This document shows positions 25,445-34,325 of a stretch of DNA of 64,000 nt, piece after piece. The DNA lies in contig NZ_CP159486.1 in assembly GCF_041902845.1 (NCBI RefSeq), forward strand, positions 2,666,001 through 2,730,000, read 5' to 3'. Made by a program: the position numbers and the translations under genes. The notes under the pieces are model-generated. The model worked only from the letters and a program-made list of their open reading frames with translations. It was not told the DNA's origin and ran no database searches. Each line of letters opens with the position of its first letter. Position 1 is the stretch's first letter. The DNA comes from Limibacterium fermenti. GTDB lineage: Bacteria; Bacteroidota; Bacteroidia; Bacteroidales; Dysgonomonadaceae.

Positions 25445-27145
25445 TCACTTGACCCATTTACGATATTCGGCCGGCGACATACTGTATTTACTCTTGAACT
25501 GCCGGTAAAAGCTGCGTGCCGAACCAAAGCCCGAATCCTCGGCAATAGCCTCAATGCACAAGTTATCGGATTTTTCCAGTAATCGTAAGGCTTCTTCCAG
25601 ACGCAGGTTGTTGATATAATCGGTAAAACTGAATCCGGCGCATTCGTTCACGGCACGGCTAAAATCGCTTTTCTTTATCCCTAAAGAAAGCGCCAGTTCA
25701 TCGCGCGTCAAATCCGACTTGAGATAGAGTTTTTGTTCTTTTATTTTTTGATCGGCCAAAGCAAACAATTCGGCAAATCCGTTTTTTGACGCATCGCCTC
25801 CGGAAGATACATCCGAAGGATAAAACGCGGCAAGGGCCGGCATTTGCTTCTCCAGGGCGTCGAGTTTCTGCTTGCAGCTCTGTAATTCTTTTATCCGGCT
25901 CACCATGACCCGGTTTTTCTCTTCGGTGCGCTTAATGCTGCGCACGACCAGCGCGACAGCCGCAATAGCCAGCAGCGCAATCAGAGAAGAAAGCAGCAGT
26001 AAAAAGCTTCTGCGTTTTATCGTTGCTTCGCGCATAAGGAGCAACTCTTCCTTCTCCTGCACCTGATACAATGTGGCCAACTCAAGCGCCGTATTTTCAC
26101 GGTCTTTTTGGCGAATGGCTTTATGGAGCGACAAGCCCAACTGCGCATAATATAAAGCGTCGGAAAATTGGCCCGTCTTTTGATACGCCTCTATCAAATA
26201 ACGCAATGCAGCAGCCATATCTTCACCGATGGTATCCGTATCGGCCCTCAACTGATCGACTCGACGAAGAGAAATGGCCAGCGCTTCGTCGTATTTTTCC
26301 GATTTCAATAAATAAGGAACAATATGAATGCGGGTTCTGTCATCGGCGGAATAGGGCGAAGCCAGAAAAGCCTCATACGCCCCGGCGGCCTCTTGTTTAC
26401 GTCCCGATTTAGCGAAAATATCACTCGCCAAGGCATGCAGGCGCCCATATTCATACGCTATCTGCCCTTCCGGCAGCAAGAGGCCGGCATCGTTTTTCGC
26501 CATCGCTTCCAGACCTTCACGCGCTTTTTCAAGGTAATCAGCGGCAACAATATAGTCTCCTTTCTCATCGATCAAGTTAGCAATGGTCAAGTAAAAGTGA
26601 TAAAGATATTCGCTGTTTTCAGAGGCTTTGAGATGCGTATCGGCTTGCACAAAATAGTGCTTAGCCAGCGGAGCGTTTTTCTGTTGGAGTGTAATGATGC
26701 CCATAAACATATACGCCCGTCCGGTTTCGGCGTCATCATCCAAAGCTTTGGCAATATCCATCAACGAAAGAGCCGTCTGCATGGCTTTCTCCAGATCGTT
26801 GTTCATCCGATAACACTCCATCATCGTGCTCAACAAGCCCATATATAATGAAGGTACCGTATTCACCGCTTTATAGGCCGCCGTTTTTTCGAAAAAGAAC
26901 AAAGCCAAGCGGTACTTGCCCGTATTATAATACAAATCAGCCTGGCACCAATCCAACTCCCAATCCTTGTCTTGCCGGCGCACCATCAATTCATCCATGA
27001 TAGCCTGCGCCTTTTCGGGATCGGAGACGCAATATTGATAGGCATGCTCTATGGTGATGATACTGTCGGGCAGTTCATTTTCATCGGCCAAAACAGGCAT
27101 CCACACACAAGGGCCCGCCGCTATGAATAAAAACAGAGTTCTCAT
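25445..27145 (-). CDS. TPR-containing membrane AraC-type regulator
   Basis: 566 residues: signal/anchor at the N-terminus (MRTLFLFIAAGPCVWMPVLA), tetratricopeptide-like helical repeats (about 25-350), a membrane span (SFLLLLSSLIALLAIAAVALVV), a coiled coil (ELQSCKQKLDALEKQ) and a C-terminal AraC/XylS DNA-binding domain with two helix-turn-helices (DELALSLGIKKSDFSRAVNE; IAEDSGFGSARSFYRQFKSK; SPAEYRKW). The layout implies a periplasmic TPR sensor joined to a cytoplasmic DNA-binding domain. It is divergent from the fimbrial operon and very likely its regulator; the shared region holds two 20-bp direct repeats. Confidence 0.9.
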   Translation of the reverse strand: MRTLFLFIAAGPCVWMPVLADENELPDSIITIEHAYQYCVSDPEKAQAIMDELMVRRQDKDWELDWCQADLYYNTGKYRLALFFFEKTAAYKAVNTVPSLYMGLLSTMMECYRMNNDLEKAMQTALSLMDIAKALDDDAETGRAYMFMGIITLQQKNAPLAKHYFVQADTHLKASENSEYLYHFYLTIANLIDEKGDYIVAADYLEKAREGLEAMAKNDAGLLLPEGQIAYEYGRLHALASDIFAKSGRKQEAAGAYEAFLASPYSADDRTRIHIVPYLLKSEKYDEALAISLRRVDQLRADTDTIGEDMAAALRYLIEAYQKTGQFSDALYYAQLGLSLHKAIRQKDRENTALELATLYQVQEKEELLLMREATIKRRSFLLLLSSLIALLAIAAVALVVRSIKRTEEKNRVMVSRIKELQSCKQKLDALEKQMPALAAFYPSDVSSGGDASKNGFAELFALADQKIKEQKLYLKSDLTRDELALSLGIKKSDFSRAVNECAGFSFTDYINNLRLEEALRLLEKSDNLCIEAIAEDSGFGSARSFYRQFKSKYSMSPAEYRKWVK

Positions 27146-27208
27146 GTCTTGCCACTTATGAGGTATAAAAAAAGGGGAAGGTTATTCCGACCTGTCCAAA
27201 ATCGAAAG

Positions 27209-27216
27209 CAAATATA
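27209..27216 (-). promoter_or_regulatory. -7 promoter box for the TPR-AraC gene
   Basis: Minus strand TATATTTG fits TAnnTTTG; start near 27202, leader about 57 nt. A CAAA (TTTG on the minus strand) at 27233 overlaps the first operator repeat, so autoregulation is plausible. Confidence 0.5.
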
Positions 27217-27231
27217 TGTAAAAAACGGATA

Positions 27232-27270
27232 ACAAAAGCGATTTGTCACAACAAAAGACGATTTGTCACA
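27232..27270. promoter_or_regulatory. Tandem ~20-bp direct repeat, probable AraC operator
   Basis: Two head-to-tail copies: ACAAAAGCGATTTGTCACA (27232-27250) and ACAAAAGACGATTTGTCACA (27251-27270), identical apart from one inserted A. They end 21 bp before the fimbrial -7 box at 27292-27299. Direct repeats with a ~20-bp step next to the promoter are the usual arrangement of AraC-family activator sites. Confidence 0.7.
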
Positions 27271-27291
27271 CTAATTTCAAGGTTTTCCCCT

Positions 27292-27299
27292 TATGTTTG
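27292..27299 (+). promoter_or_regulatory. -7 promoter box for the fimbrial operon
   Basis: TATGTTTG fits TAnnTTTG; start near 27306 gives a ~31-nt leader to the DUF3575 gene. A standard -33 element is missing, consistent with activator dependence. Confidence 0.55.
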
Positions 27300-27336
27300 C
27301 AGCAGTTAAAGATAAAAATCAATTATTATAAACAGC

Positions 27337-27930
27337 ATGAAAATCTATCCGGTATTATCTATTTTTCTGGGGTTATTGCTCTGTTTCTACTCTGCTTCGG
27401 CGCAAAACGAAGCCAACAACCACCCCGAAGGCAACACCATGCCGGCCTTTTCCAAGGGCAGCGTCAGCCTGCGCACCCATGTGTTGCCTTGGACCTTTCT
27501 TATAGCCAATGCGGGTGTGGAATACAAACCCACGGAATCGGTCGGGCTATTGGTAGACGGAGCGTTCACCCACTTCGATGCAGGCAAGAACAAACTATTT
27601 TGGAGGCTATGGCATGTATCGCCTCAACTACGTCTTTATACGGGCGCACAAAAAGCGTTTTACGGCGGAGCGGCCTATATCATCGGCGAGTATAATTATT
27701 CCGGACGGCAGGGAAACTATCAGGGAGGCGGTCTTGCACTCGGCAAACAATGGTATTGCAACAAAAACCTGTTGGTCGATACCGGCATTACCCTCGGGTA
27801 TCTGCACCTCTATAACAGAGAGAAATATATGTCGGTCGAGAATACCTATTACCGTCAGGAATCGCTCAAAGAGCGGAATTACTGGGGGCCTGTTGGGGCC
27901 ACCATCGCCCTCGTATGGAAAATAAATTGA
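27337..27930 (+). CDS. DUF3575 outer-membrane beta-barrel protein
   Basis: 197 residues with a signal peptide (MKIYPVLSIFLGLLLCFYSASA). The rest reads as amphipathic beta strands ending in an aromatic/charged C-terminus (ALVWKIN), as in DUF3575 proteins, which occur at the head of Bacteroidales fimbrial operons. Motifs FLIANAGVEYKP, LRLYTGAQKAFYGG and LVDTGITLGYLHLYNREKY fit the family. Probable outer-membrane role in fimbria assembly or regulation, by context. First gene of the operon controlled by the divergent TPR-AraC protein. Confidence 0.85.
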   Translation: MKIYPVLSIFLGLLLCFYSASAQNEANNHPEGNTMPAFSKGSVSLRTHVLPWTFLIANAGVEYKPTESVGLLVDGAFTHFDAGKNKLFWRLWHVSPQLRLYTGAQKAFYGGAAYIIGEYNYSGRQGNYQGGGLALGKQWYCNKNLLVDTGITLGYLHLYNREKYMSVENTYYRQESLKERNYWGPVGATIALVWKIN

Positions 27931-27973
27931 CCGGACTGTTTTATTCGCAAAACAAACTCTTAATCTATAAAAA

Positions 27974-28810
27974 ATGAACTCATTCTATAAAAACGCGCTG
28001 TATGCCTTCGTTCTTCTTGCCTTACTGCTGCAAGGGGCCTGCGCGAAAATTCCTTTAAAAGACCCGCCGACGACGTCGACCGCTTCGTTGCACACCGACT
28101 GGACCCTACGGGGCACCGGCATCGACATCCCGGCCGAGTATTCCGTTGACATCGACGGCCGGACACTCACCTTCAAAGAGTCCGAAAACGACTTGCCGGA
28201 GTTGGAAACGGGAACGTATCCGATCGTTATTTACAACACGGCGGAGCATATCACGCTGCAAGGCTCGAATGCCACGGTGAGTACAAAAGACGGCTCGGTG
28301 GAACCGTTGCCGGGATGGCTTTTTACCGCCGTAACGGAGGTTTCGTACGAAATATTCGAAAAGCGCACGGTGACGGCCGCCATGGAACAGCAGGTACGCC
28401 TGCTCGAAATGGAACTGACCATCACCGAAGGCAATCCGGAGCGTATAACGCGTGTGGAAGCACAACTCACCGGGATAGCCAACAACCTGGATATCCGTAC
28501 GCGCGCACTATCGGGCGACCATCTGAATGTGCAGCCCGCCTTTACCCGCACGGGCGATAAGCTCCGCGCCAATGTACGGCTGATAGGCATCACCGGCACA
28601 CAACACCTCTCGCTGCGTATTCTGTTTTCCGACGAACGGGAGATGCATACGGGCGCTATCGACCTCTCGGAATTGTTGAAAGGATTTAACAGCGACAAGC
28701 ATCTCGGCACCAAACTCACGGCCGACATACACACCCCGATAGAAACCGGAATGACCGCCTCCATCACCGGATGGAAAAATGTGGAAACTTCCGGGGGAAC
28801 GGCATGGTAA
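27974..28810 (+). CDS. FimB/Mfa2-like (DUF5119) fimbrial anchor lipoprotein
   Basis: 278 residues with a lipoprotein signal (LLALLLQGAC, Cys near 23). The mature protein has two beta-rich halves: ASLHTDWTLRG ... GTYPIVIYNTAEHITL, then a Mfa2-like second half. This matches DUF5119/FimB-Mfa2 proteins that anchor type V fimbriae and limit their length in Porphyromonas and Bacteroides. It is second in the operon, ahead of three fimbrillin-like genes. Assignment to the anchor role is by similarity and position; GC-rich compared with the next gene's 3' half. Confidence 0.75.
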   Translation: MNSFYKNALYAFVLLALLLQGACAKIPLKDPPTTSTASLHTDWTLRGTGIDIPAEYSVDIDGRTLTFKESENDLPELETGTYPIVIYNTAEHITLQGSNATVSTKDGSVEPLPGWLFTAVTEVSYEIFEKRTVTAAMEQQVRLLEMELTITEGNPERITRVEAQLTGIANNLDIRTRALSGDHLNVQPAFTRTGDKLRANVRLIGITGTQHLSLRILFSDEREMHTGAIDLSELLKGFNSDKHLGTKLTADIHTPIETGMTASITGWKNVETSGGTAW

Positions 28811-28849
28811 GACAAAAGAATAAGCCAAACGATATAAAATAATAGACGT

Positions 28850-29686
28850 ATGAACATACAACGAATACTATATATCCTCGCAGCGCTGCCCCTCGTGTGG
28901 CTGGCCGGCTGCGACAAAAACGACGAGCTGCCCGTGGATACAACCTCTCAAGAGATTGTTTTCGACATACTGTTTGCCGACGATGACCCTTCTACGACAA
29001 AGGTGGCCACGGCTACCGACTTCACCAGTTCGTGGGAAACAGGCGATGAAGTAGGCGTATATATCGTGAAAGGCAATGGGGGATTAAAAGCCTCCGGCAA
29101 CTGGGTCGACAATATGGCGTTGACGTACGGCGGCGGCGCATGGACTGCATCCACCTCACTGTATTATCCCAATGATGGCGACAAGCTGAGTTTCTATGCC
29201 TATTACCCTTACGATGCCGGCATGACCAACCCAAATGCTTATGCTTTCAATGTACCGATAGATCAAGCGTCTAATAGTGGTGAGTATTATAAGAAAAATG
29301 ATTTCTTATGGGCTAAACTTGAGAATGTTTCTAAAAGTGATAATTCTGTAGTTTTGCCATTTTCGCATGCTTTGGCTATGATACAAATAGCCATATATGA
29401 TAATGAGAGCACCCCACCAGCAGTAAATTTATTGAATGTGATCACAGATTGTACTATAAATTTGGCAGATCAAAGCATCACACCCGGAAGCACAAAGAAT
29501 ACGATTCAAATGTGGCGAAGGCATACTATTAATCTTACCTTCTTTCGCTGGGCATTAGTGCCTCCGCAAACCATGGACATTCGCTTTGTATGGACAAAGA
29601 ATAGTACGAATTACACGGTCACTCCCGCAACAAATGTGACGCTTACCAGCGGAAATATAAAAAAATACACAACAACTCAACCATAG
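28850..29686 (+). CDS. Fimbrillin family lipoprotein
   Basis: 278 residues with lipobox LAGC (Cys21). The fimbrillin N-terminal domain is visible: TTKVATATDFTSSWETGDEVGVYI, LYYPNDGDKLSFYAYYPYD, followed by an Ig-like C-terminal half ending KKYTTTQP. Fimbrillins are exported as lipoproteins, cleaved and joined by strand exchange into type V pili. Base composition changes inside the gene: the 60 bases at 29041 are 48% GC and those at 29281 only 27%, suggesting that the 3' half was acquired by recombination. Confidence 0.85.
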   Translation: MNIQRILYILAALPLVWLAGCDKNDELPVDTTSQEIVFDILFADDDPSTTKVATATDFTSSWETGDEVGVYIVKGNGGLKASGNWVDNMALTYGGGAWTASTSLYYPNDGDKLSFYAYYPYDAGMTNPNAYAFNVPIDQASNSGEYYKKNDFLWAKLENVSKSDNSVVLPFSHALAMIQIAIYDNESTPPAVNLLNVITDCTINLADQSITPGSTKNTIQMWRRHTINLTFFRWALVPPQTMDIRFVWTKNSTNYTVTPATNVTLTSGNIKKYTTTQP

Positions 29687-29744
29687 TATACATAGAAGCA
29701 TATACAAACAAAATAATTAATAAACTCTTCCAATAAAACAGATT

Positions 29745-30683
29745 ATGACAACAAAAAAATTATTCGCTTTAGCCGTTTCGGCGTTATTTGTATTCACGTC
29801 CTGCAACCAGGATGAACCGGCACCCGAGGTAAACGACGGGCGCGTGCATTTCGCCTCGGGCATATCGGGCGTACAAACCCGCGTAGGAGGCGCTAAGGGA
29901 GACGAATGGGATGGAAACGAAAGCATTGGTATTTTTATGGTGAAGAATGCGACCTCAGAAATAGCTGAAAAAGCAGAAAACATTCTTTATACAACCACAT
30001 CGATAGGGAAATCGGCTACTTTCACTTCCACGACTCCTATCTACTATCCGGTGGATATCGATACCAAAGTCGATTTTGTCGCTTATCATCCGTATGACAA
30101 AAATAACAAAGAACCCTTTCCGGATGAATTGTATGAAATAAGCCTGACCGATCAAACGAACCAGTCGTCCATTGATTTTATGTATGCGCGCGCCGATAAC
30201 GACGGCAAGAGCTTTAATAAGGAAAACAATCAGCCCGTGAATCTCGTGTTCAATCATATTTTGTCGAAACTGGTATTGAATGTACTTAAAGGCGACGGAG
30301 TGACCGATGACCTGCAAGGATTGGAAGTAAAGATAAAAGGCGTCAATACGACCTGTATTTTCAACTTCGAGACAGATAAAGCCGAAGGTGAAGGATTGAC
30401 CTTAGGAGAAGCATTAATCCCTTACAATGCAGGGAACAATACATTCGAAGCGATTATCGCACCCAATATATTTAACGATATAGATGACACCTATTTGGTG
30501 GAATTTACCGTAGGCGGCAACACTTATACGTGGAAGATGCTGGACAATATCGCCGAAATCAAAGAATTCGAGAGCGGAAAGAAATACATCTTCAATATTA
30601 CGCTTACGAAAAATAAAGTCAAGGCAACAGGAAAAATCGAACCGTGGGAGCCGGTAGGAGCGATCCAAGGCACTGCGAAATAA
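29745..30683 (+). CDS. Fimbrillin family lipoprotein
   Basis: 312 residues. Signal MTTKKLFALAVSALFVFTSC gives lipidated Cys20. TRVGGAKGDEWDGNESIGIFMV and IYYPVDIDTKVDFVAYHPYD are the repeated fimbrillin signature, and LVFNHILSKLVLNVLKGDGV the conserved mid-domain segment. The C-terminus GKKYIFNITLTKNKVKATGKIEPWEP is the usual final strand. It is probably a structural or tip-associated pilin. Operon position is 58 bp after the previous fimbrillin and 13 bp before the next. Confidence 0.9.
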   Translation: MTTKKLFALAVSALFVFTSCNQDEPAPEVNDGRVHFASGISGVQTRVGGAKGDEWDGNESIGIFMVKNATSEIAEKAENILYTTTSIGKSATFTSTTPIYYPVDIDTKVDFVAYHPYDKNNKEPFPDELYEISLTDQTNQSSIDFMYARADNDGKSFNKENNQPVNLVFNHILSKLVLNVLKGDGVTDDLQGLEVKIKGVNTTCIFNFETDKAEGEGLTLGEALIPYNAGNNTFEAIIAPNIFNDIDDTYLVEFTVGGNTYTWKMLDNIAEIKEFESGKKYIFNITLTKNKVKATGKIEPWEPVGAIQGTAK

Positions 30684-30696
30684 AAATGACTTATTT

Positions 30697-32199
30697 ATGA
30701 GGCTAAAGTTTATATATAATATATTGCTGCTGGCAGGAAGCGGATTGTTTTTCGCTTCCTGCGACAGCGACTACGATGTGGGCGTCGACACGGGTCTCGT
30801 TGCCGTGGAGTTCCGGGCGGGCAATATATCCCATACCCGCACTACTAATGGAGGCAACGAATGGATAGCAGGCGATCAAGCGGGTGTTTTTATGCTTGCC
30901 GAAGGTGGAAGTTTTGACACCCCGGACGATGTATTGGAGAACAATCGCCGATACTCGACGGATGCAAGTGGCGAAACCTCCGCGTTTACGCTCGCTGAAG
31001 GCAGCCCGCTTTATTATCCGCAGAACGGTGGTAAAGTCGACTTTATCGCCTATTATCCGTATAAATCGCCGCTGACAGATTATACCTACCCGATAGATAT
31101 CACCGACCAGCAAACTCCTGCGGCTATCGACGTATTGTACAGCAACAATGCCACGTCAAAAAATAAAAACAGCGGTGCGGTGGAGTTGCAGTTCAAGCAC
31201 GTGCTGAACAAACTAAGTTTCACGCTGACGTCCGGCGATGGCGCTCCGGATTTGACCAGTGCGACCGTTCAAGTAACCAATATCGCTACTACAGCCACTA
31301 TCGATTTTGGGGATGGCTCCGCAACCGCCACCAACAGCGGACAAACAGTAACCGCTAACACCGCAACGGATGGATGGAGCAGTTCGACTATTGTGATACC
31401 GCAAGAGAATGTAACGGGCGCGAGACTGATCATTACACTAAAGGCTGGCGCCGGTAAATTCGAGTGGAATTTCCCTTCACCGACAACCTTTCAACCGGGC
31501 AAGGAATACTCATACTTGATTACGGTAAGCAAAACGGGTATTACGGTAAGTTCGAGCGGCATCGCTATTTGGGCAGGAACGGGCGATGCGCCGACAACGG
31601 GGACGGCGCAGAGAGCGTATAAAGTAGGCGACTATTATCCCGATCCGGCGAATTCAAATACCGCTATCGGCGTTGTATTCCAGATTACCGATCAAGGAGG
31701 AGCGCATGGAAAAATCGTGAGTTTGGATGAAAAAACAGAATTCAGTTGGGGTAAATCGAAAAGAGATGAGAAAAGTGCCGGTGTCGCCAGAATCAGGGAT
31801 GAAAATGATGGCGCCGCTGCAACTAGAAACATCATCACCCAATATGAATTATCTTATGACTTGCAAAAATATTATCAAGGCTTTCATTGGATCTTTTGGA
31901 CAAAGAATAGCCGTAAAGCAGATGGCGAATGGTACCTCCCCGCAAAGAATGAATTAAAAGAATTCATAACGCAATGGAAATCGGATAAGCCGGGATGGAA
32001 TACAAAGTTTATAGACGCAGGAGGAAGTGCCATGGGTGCCACATACTATTGGTCGTCAACAGAATACAACCACACATTCGCCTATTTTGTTAACATTGCA
32101 GGTGCGACTGGTTATTCGACATATAATAAAGAAACGAAAGTAGCTGAGACGCAATATGGGAATTATCCATTCGGCGTGCGGGCTATCAAAAAATTTTAA
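30697..32199 (+). CDS. Fimbrillin fused to a DUF1566-like C-terminal domain
   Basis: 500 residues: lipobox FFASC (Cys22), fimbrillin domains up to about residue 300 (HTRTTNGGNEWIAGDQAGVFM, LQFKHVLNKLSFTLTSGDG), then a separate module. That module starts at YKVGDYYPDP, continues GKIVSLDE and GEWYLPAKNELKEF, and ends with YYWSSTEY and GVRAIKKF. The C-terminal part is the DUF1566/Fib_succ_major-type fold related to C-type-lectin-like domains. A minor or tip fimbrial adhesin is likely. The same module stands alone in the next gene, pointing to duplication. Confidence 0.85.
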   Translation: MRLKFIYNILLLAGSGLFFASCDSDYDVGVDTGLVAVEFRAGNISHTRTTNGGNEWIAGDQAGVFMLAEGGSFDTPDDVLENNRRYSTDASGETSAFTLAEGSPLYYPQNGGKVDFIAYYPYKSPLTDYTYPIDITDQQTPAAIDVLYSNNATSKNKNSGAVELQFKHVLNKLSFTLTSGDGAPDLTSATVQVTNIATTATIDFGDGSATATNSGQTVTANTATDGWSSSTIVIPQENVTGARLIITLKAGAGKFEWNFPSPTTFQPGKEYSYLITVSKTGITVSSSGIAIWAGTGDAPTTGTAQRAYKVGDYYPDPANSNTAIGVVFQITDQGGAHGKIVSLDEKTEFSWGKSKRDEKSAGVARIRDENDGAAATRNIITQYELSYDLQKYYQGFHWIFWTKNSRKADGEWYLPAKNELKEFITQWKSDKPGWNTKFIDAGGSAMGATYYWSSTEYNHTFAYFVNIAGATGYSTYNKETKVAETQYGNYPFGVRAIKKF

Positions 32200-32241
32200 C
32201 AGGATATCATTATATCCAAATCAATTAATATAAGGTAGAAT

Positions 32242-32955
32242 ATGAAAATAAAAAATTTATTCCTATTGGGTTTTATCGTCTTACTCATTGCCTCGTGCAA
32301 ACACGATGACGACAACGTGCAGACCGGATATAAAGTGGGGGATTATTACCCCGACCCGAATGTAACCTTCCGCTCACCGGGAGTTGTAGCAAGCGGAACA
32401 GCGCCCGCAGGCATCGTCTTTTGGCTCGATCCGCAAGACAGTCGCCACGGCAAAATCGTAAGTCTGGATGAAACAAAGGCGCACTGGTCGACGATCTATT
32501 CCACCACAAGCGCCACAGATACCGGCAATGGCCTTACGAATATTCTGCAAATAAAAAAACAGGATGATACGTTTTCCCATTATCCGGCGTTTGCCTGGAC
32601 ACACCGCAAAAACAAGGCAGACGAGACCTATAGCAACGCATCCGCCACAGGTGTATGGTATCTGCCGGCTAAGAATGAATTGAAAGTCCTGTATGCAGGT
32701 TATAGCGGAATCACAAGCCTGTGGGATGATTTTTCGAATATGCCGGATTATAATAATCCTAACCGTGCGGCTGCCCGCAAAGCCTTTGACAGTAAGCTGG
32801 AAGCAGCCGGAGGCAACGCGTTCACCACAAATTATTATTGGTCTTCGTCGGAAGGCGATAACAGTTTGGCGTGGGAAGTGAACTTCAGTAATGGCTACAC
32901 CACCAATCTCAATGAGTCAAGTCCCGACATGGCACGGTGCATACTCAATTTTTAA
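32242..32955 (+). CDS. Stand-alone DUF1566-like lipoprotein
   Basis: 237 residues: lipobox LIASC (Cys19), then YKVGDYYPDPN, a HGKIVSLDE motif, GVWYLPAKNELKVLYAGY and NYYWSSSEGDNSLAWEVNF, the same order as the C-terminal module of the preceding fimbrillin. It lacks a fimbrillin domain. Probably an accessory or alternative tip lectin-like subunit of the pilus; binding partner unknown. Transcribed 42 bp after the fusion gene. Confidence 0.82.
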   Translation: MKIKNLFLLGFIVLLIASCKHDDDNVQTGYKVGDYYPDPNVTFRSPGVVASGTAPAGIVFWLDPQDSRHGKIVSLDETKAHWSTIYSTTSATDTGNGLTNILQIKKQDDTFSHYPAFAWTHRKNKADETYSNASATGVWYLPAKNELKVLYAGYSGITSLWDDFSNMPDYNNPNRAAARKAFDSKLEAAGGNAFTTNYYWSSSEGDNSLAWEVNFSNGYTTNLNESSPDMARCILNF

Positions 32956-32972
32956 AAACAAATCCATCAATA

Positions 32973-33353
32973 ATGAAAACAATGAAACATGTACTATTAT
33001 CTCTTTTTGCATGCAGCCTTCTATTGCTCACCGGCTGCGAAGAAACCACCAGTAAAGACAACGCCTACAGTTTCGGCATATCGAGCTATAACGGCTCATT
33101 AGGCGATTTGGCCGCCATAGAAGGGTATTTGAAAGGAAAAGGCGCACCCCTCTCGCCCCAAATATTCACGGGAAAAGACGACGCCGACACCGACAAGCAG
33201 GCAAAAGCCGCTTTCGATAAGGCCGCGGCCAAACTGTCGAGAGACGAAATCAAGGAATTGGGACTCTCTTCCTCCGCATCGTTCACCTACTCCGCCGCAA
33301 GAAGCGACGACAAAGGCGAAACCGTTACCGTGGCCAGATTCACTTATCCCTAA
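32973..33353 (+). CDS. Small lipoprotein of unknown function
   Basis: 126 residues from ATG 32973 (chosen because it gives a compact signal MKTMKHVLLSLFACSLLLL and lipobox LLTGC; an upstream in-frame ATG overlaps the previous gene). The mature part is short: an N-terminal YSFGISSYNGSLGDLAAIEGYLKGKG segment resembling periplasmic 'DUF' lipoproteins, charged Asp/Lys-rich middle, Ala/Ser-rich end (SSSASFTYSAARSDDKGE). I recognise no family. Last gene of the fimbrial run by position. Confidence 0.65.
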   Translation: MKTMKHVLLSLFACSLLLLTGCEETTSKDNAYSFGISSYNGSLGDLAAIEGYLKGKGAPLSPQIFTGKDDADTDKQAKAAFDKAAAKLSRDEIKELGLSSSASFTYSAARSDDKGETVTVARFTYP

Positions 33354-33518
33354 GAAAAGATTCAATAATTGTGATAAAATCCTTGTTCCCTGCTCAACTA
33401 CATTAAATAAAAAAGCAACACAATTTATTAGAAGGAATAATATAAAAAAATAGTGCTTAATGATTAAAAAAAAGCTATTTTTACTTTTTAATAAACTCTC
33501 TCGATAAAGAAAATTCTC

Positions 33519-34319
33519 ATGATAAGAAGTATTCGTTTTTTTATTTTGTGTTTGTTAACAATCGGATGGGCAGGATGCCGATCATCGCAGAACGTGGCAT
33601 ATCTTCAAGGTGCAGATACACTTTCGGCTCAAGCATATGCACAGCAGGAAGCGATTCTTTACGATGCCCGCATCCTACCCAAAGATTTATTAACCATAAG
33701 CATCAGCGCAACCGATCCCGAATCCGTACACCCGTTCAACCTGACGGTACCGGCACATACAACGGGATTGGGCACCTATTCGCAGCCGCAATTGCAAACG
33801 TATCTGGTGGACAATAACGGCCAGATTAATTTCCCGGTGTTGGGAATGCTCGATCTGAAGGGCTTGACCAAACGCCAGGCAGAACAGAAAATCGGCGGCT
33901 TGCTAACGCCTTATCTGAAAGAAAACCCGGTGGTGACGGTGAGTTTCGTGAATTACAAGATATCGGTTATCGGCGAGGTGCTGCGCCCCAATACGTTTAC
34001 CGTTTCGAACGAAAAAATCAGTGTGTTCGAAGCGTTGGCCATGGCTGGTGATATGACCATATACGGAAAAAGGGATAACGTGAAGATTATTCGCGAGGAT
34101 GCGGAAGGACGCAAGATTATCATTCCGATGAATTTAAACGACAGAAATATCATTTTCTCACCGTATTATTATTTACAGCAAAACGATGTGATATATGTGG
34201 AACCGAATACGGTGAAAGCGCAAAATGCCCAAGTGGGTGCGATGACGAGCTTATGGATATCGGGAGCGTCTATTCTTATCTCCGTGGCCAGTTTGGTGGT
34301 AAATATCTTAAAAAGATAA
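33519..34319 (+). CDS. Wza-like polysaccharide export outer-membrane lipoprotein
   Basis: 266 residues: lipobox GWAGC (Cys20), an N-terminal Poly_export domain (LPKDLLTISISATDPE), a SLBB beta-grasp domain (ISVIGEVLRPNTFTV ... VFEALAMAGDMTIYG), and a C-terminal hydrophobic helix (LWISGASILISVASLVVNI). It matches the Bacteroidota form of Wza, the outer-membrane export channel for capsule or exopolysaccharide. It is followed after six bases by the Wzc-like kinase. No NusG-like UpxY regulator and no glycosyltransferases are near, which is unusual. Confidence 0.9.
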   Translation: MIRSIRFFILCLLTIGWAGCRSSQNVAYLQGADTLSAQAYAQQEAILYDARILPKDLLTISISATDPESVHPFNLTVPAHTTGLGTYSQPQLQTYLVDNNGQINFPVLGMLDLKGLTKRQAEQKIGGLLTPYLKENPVVTVSFVNYKISVIGEVLRPNTFTVSNEKISVFEALAMAGDMTIYGKRDNVKIIREDAEGRKIIIPMNLNDRNIIFSPYYYLQQNDVIYVEPNTVKAQNAQVGAMTSLWISGASILISVASLVVNILKR

Positions 34320-34325
34320 CTTCTT

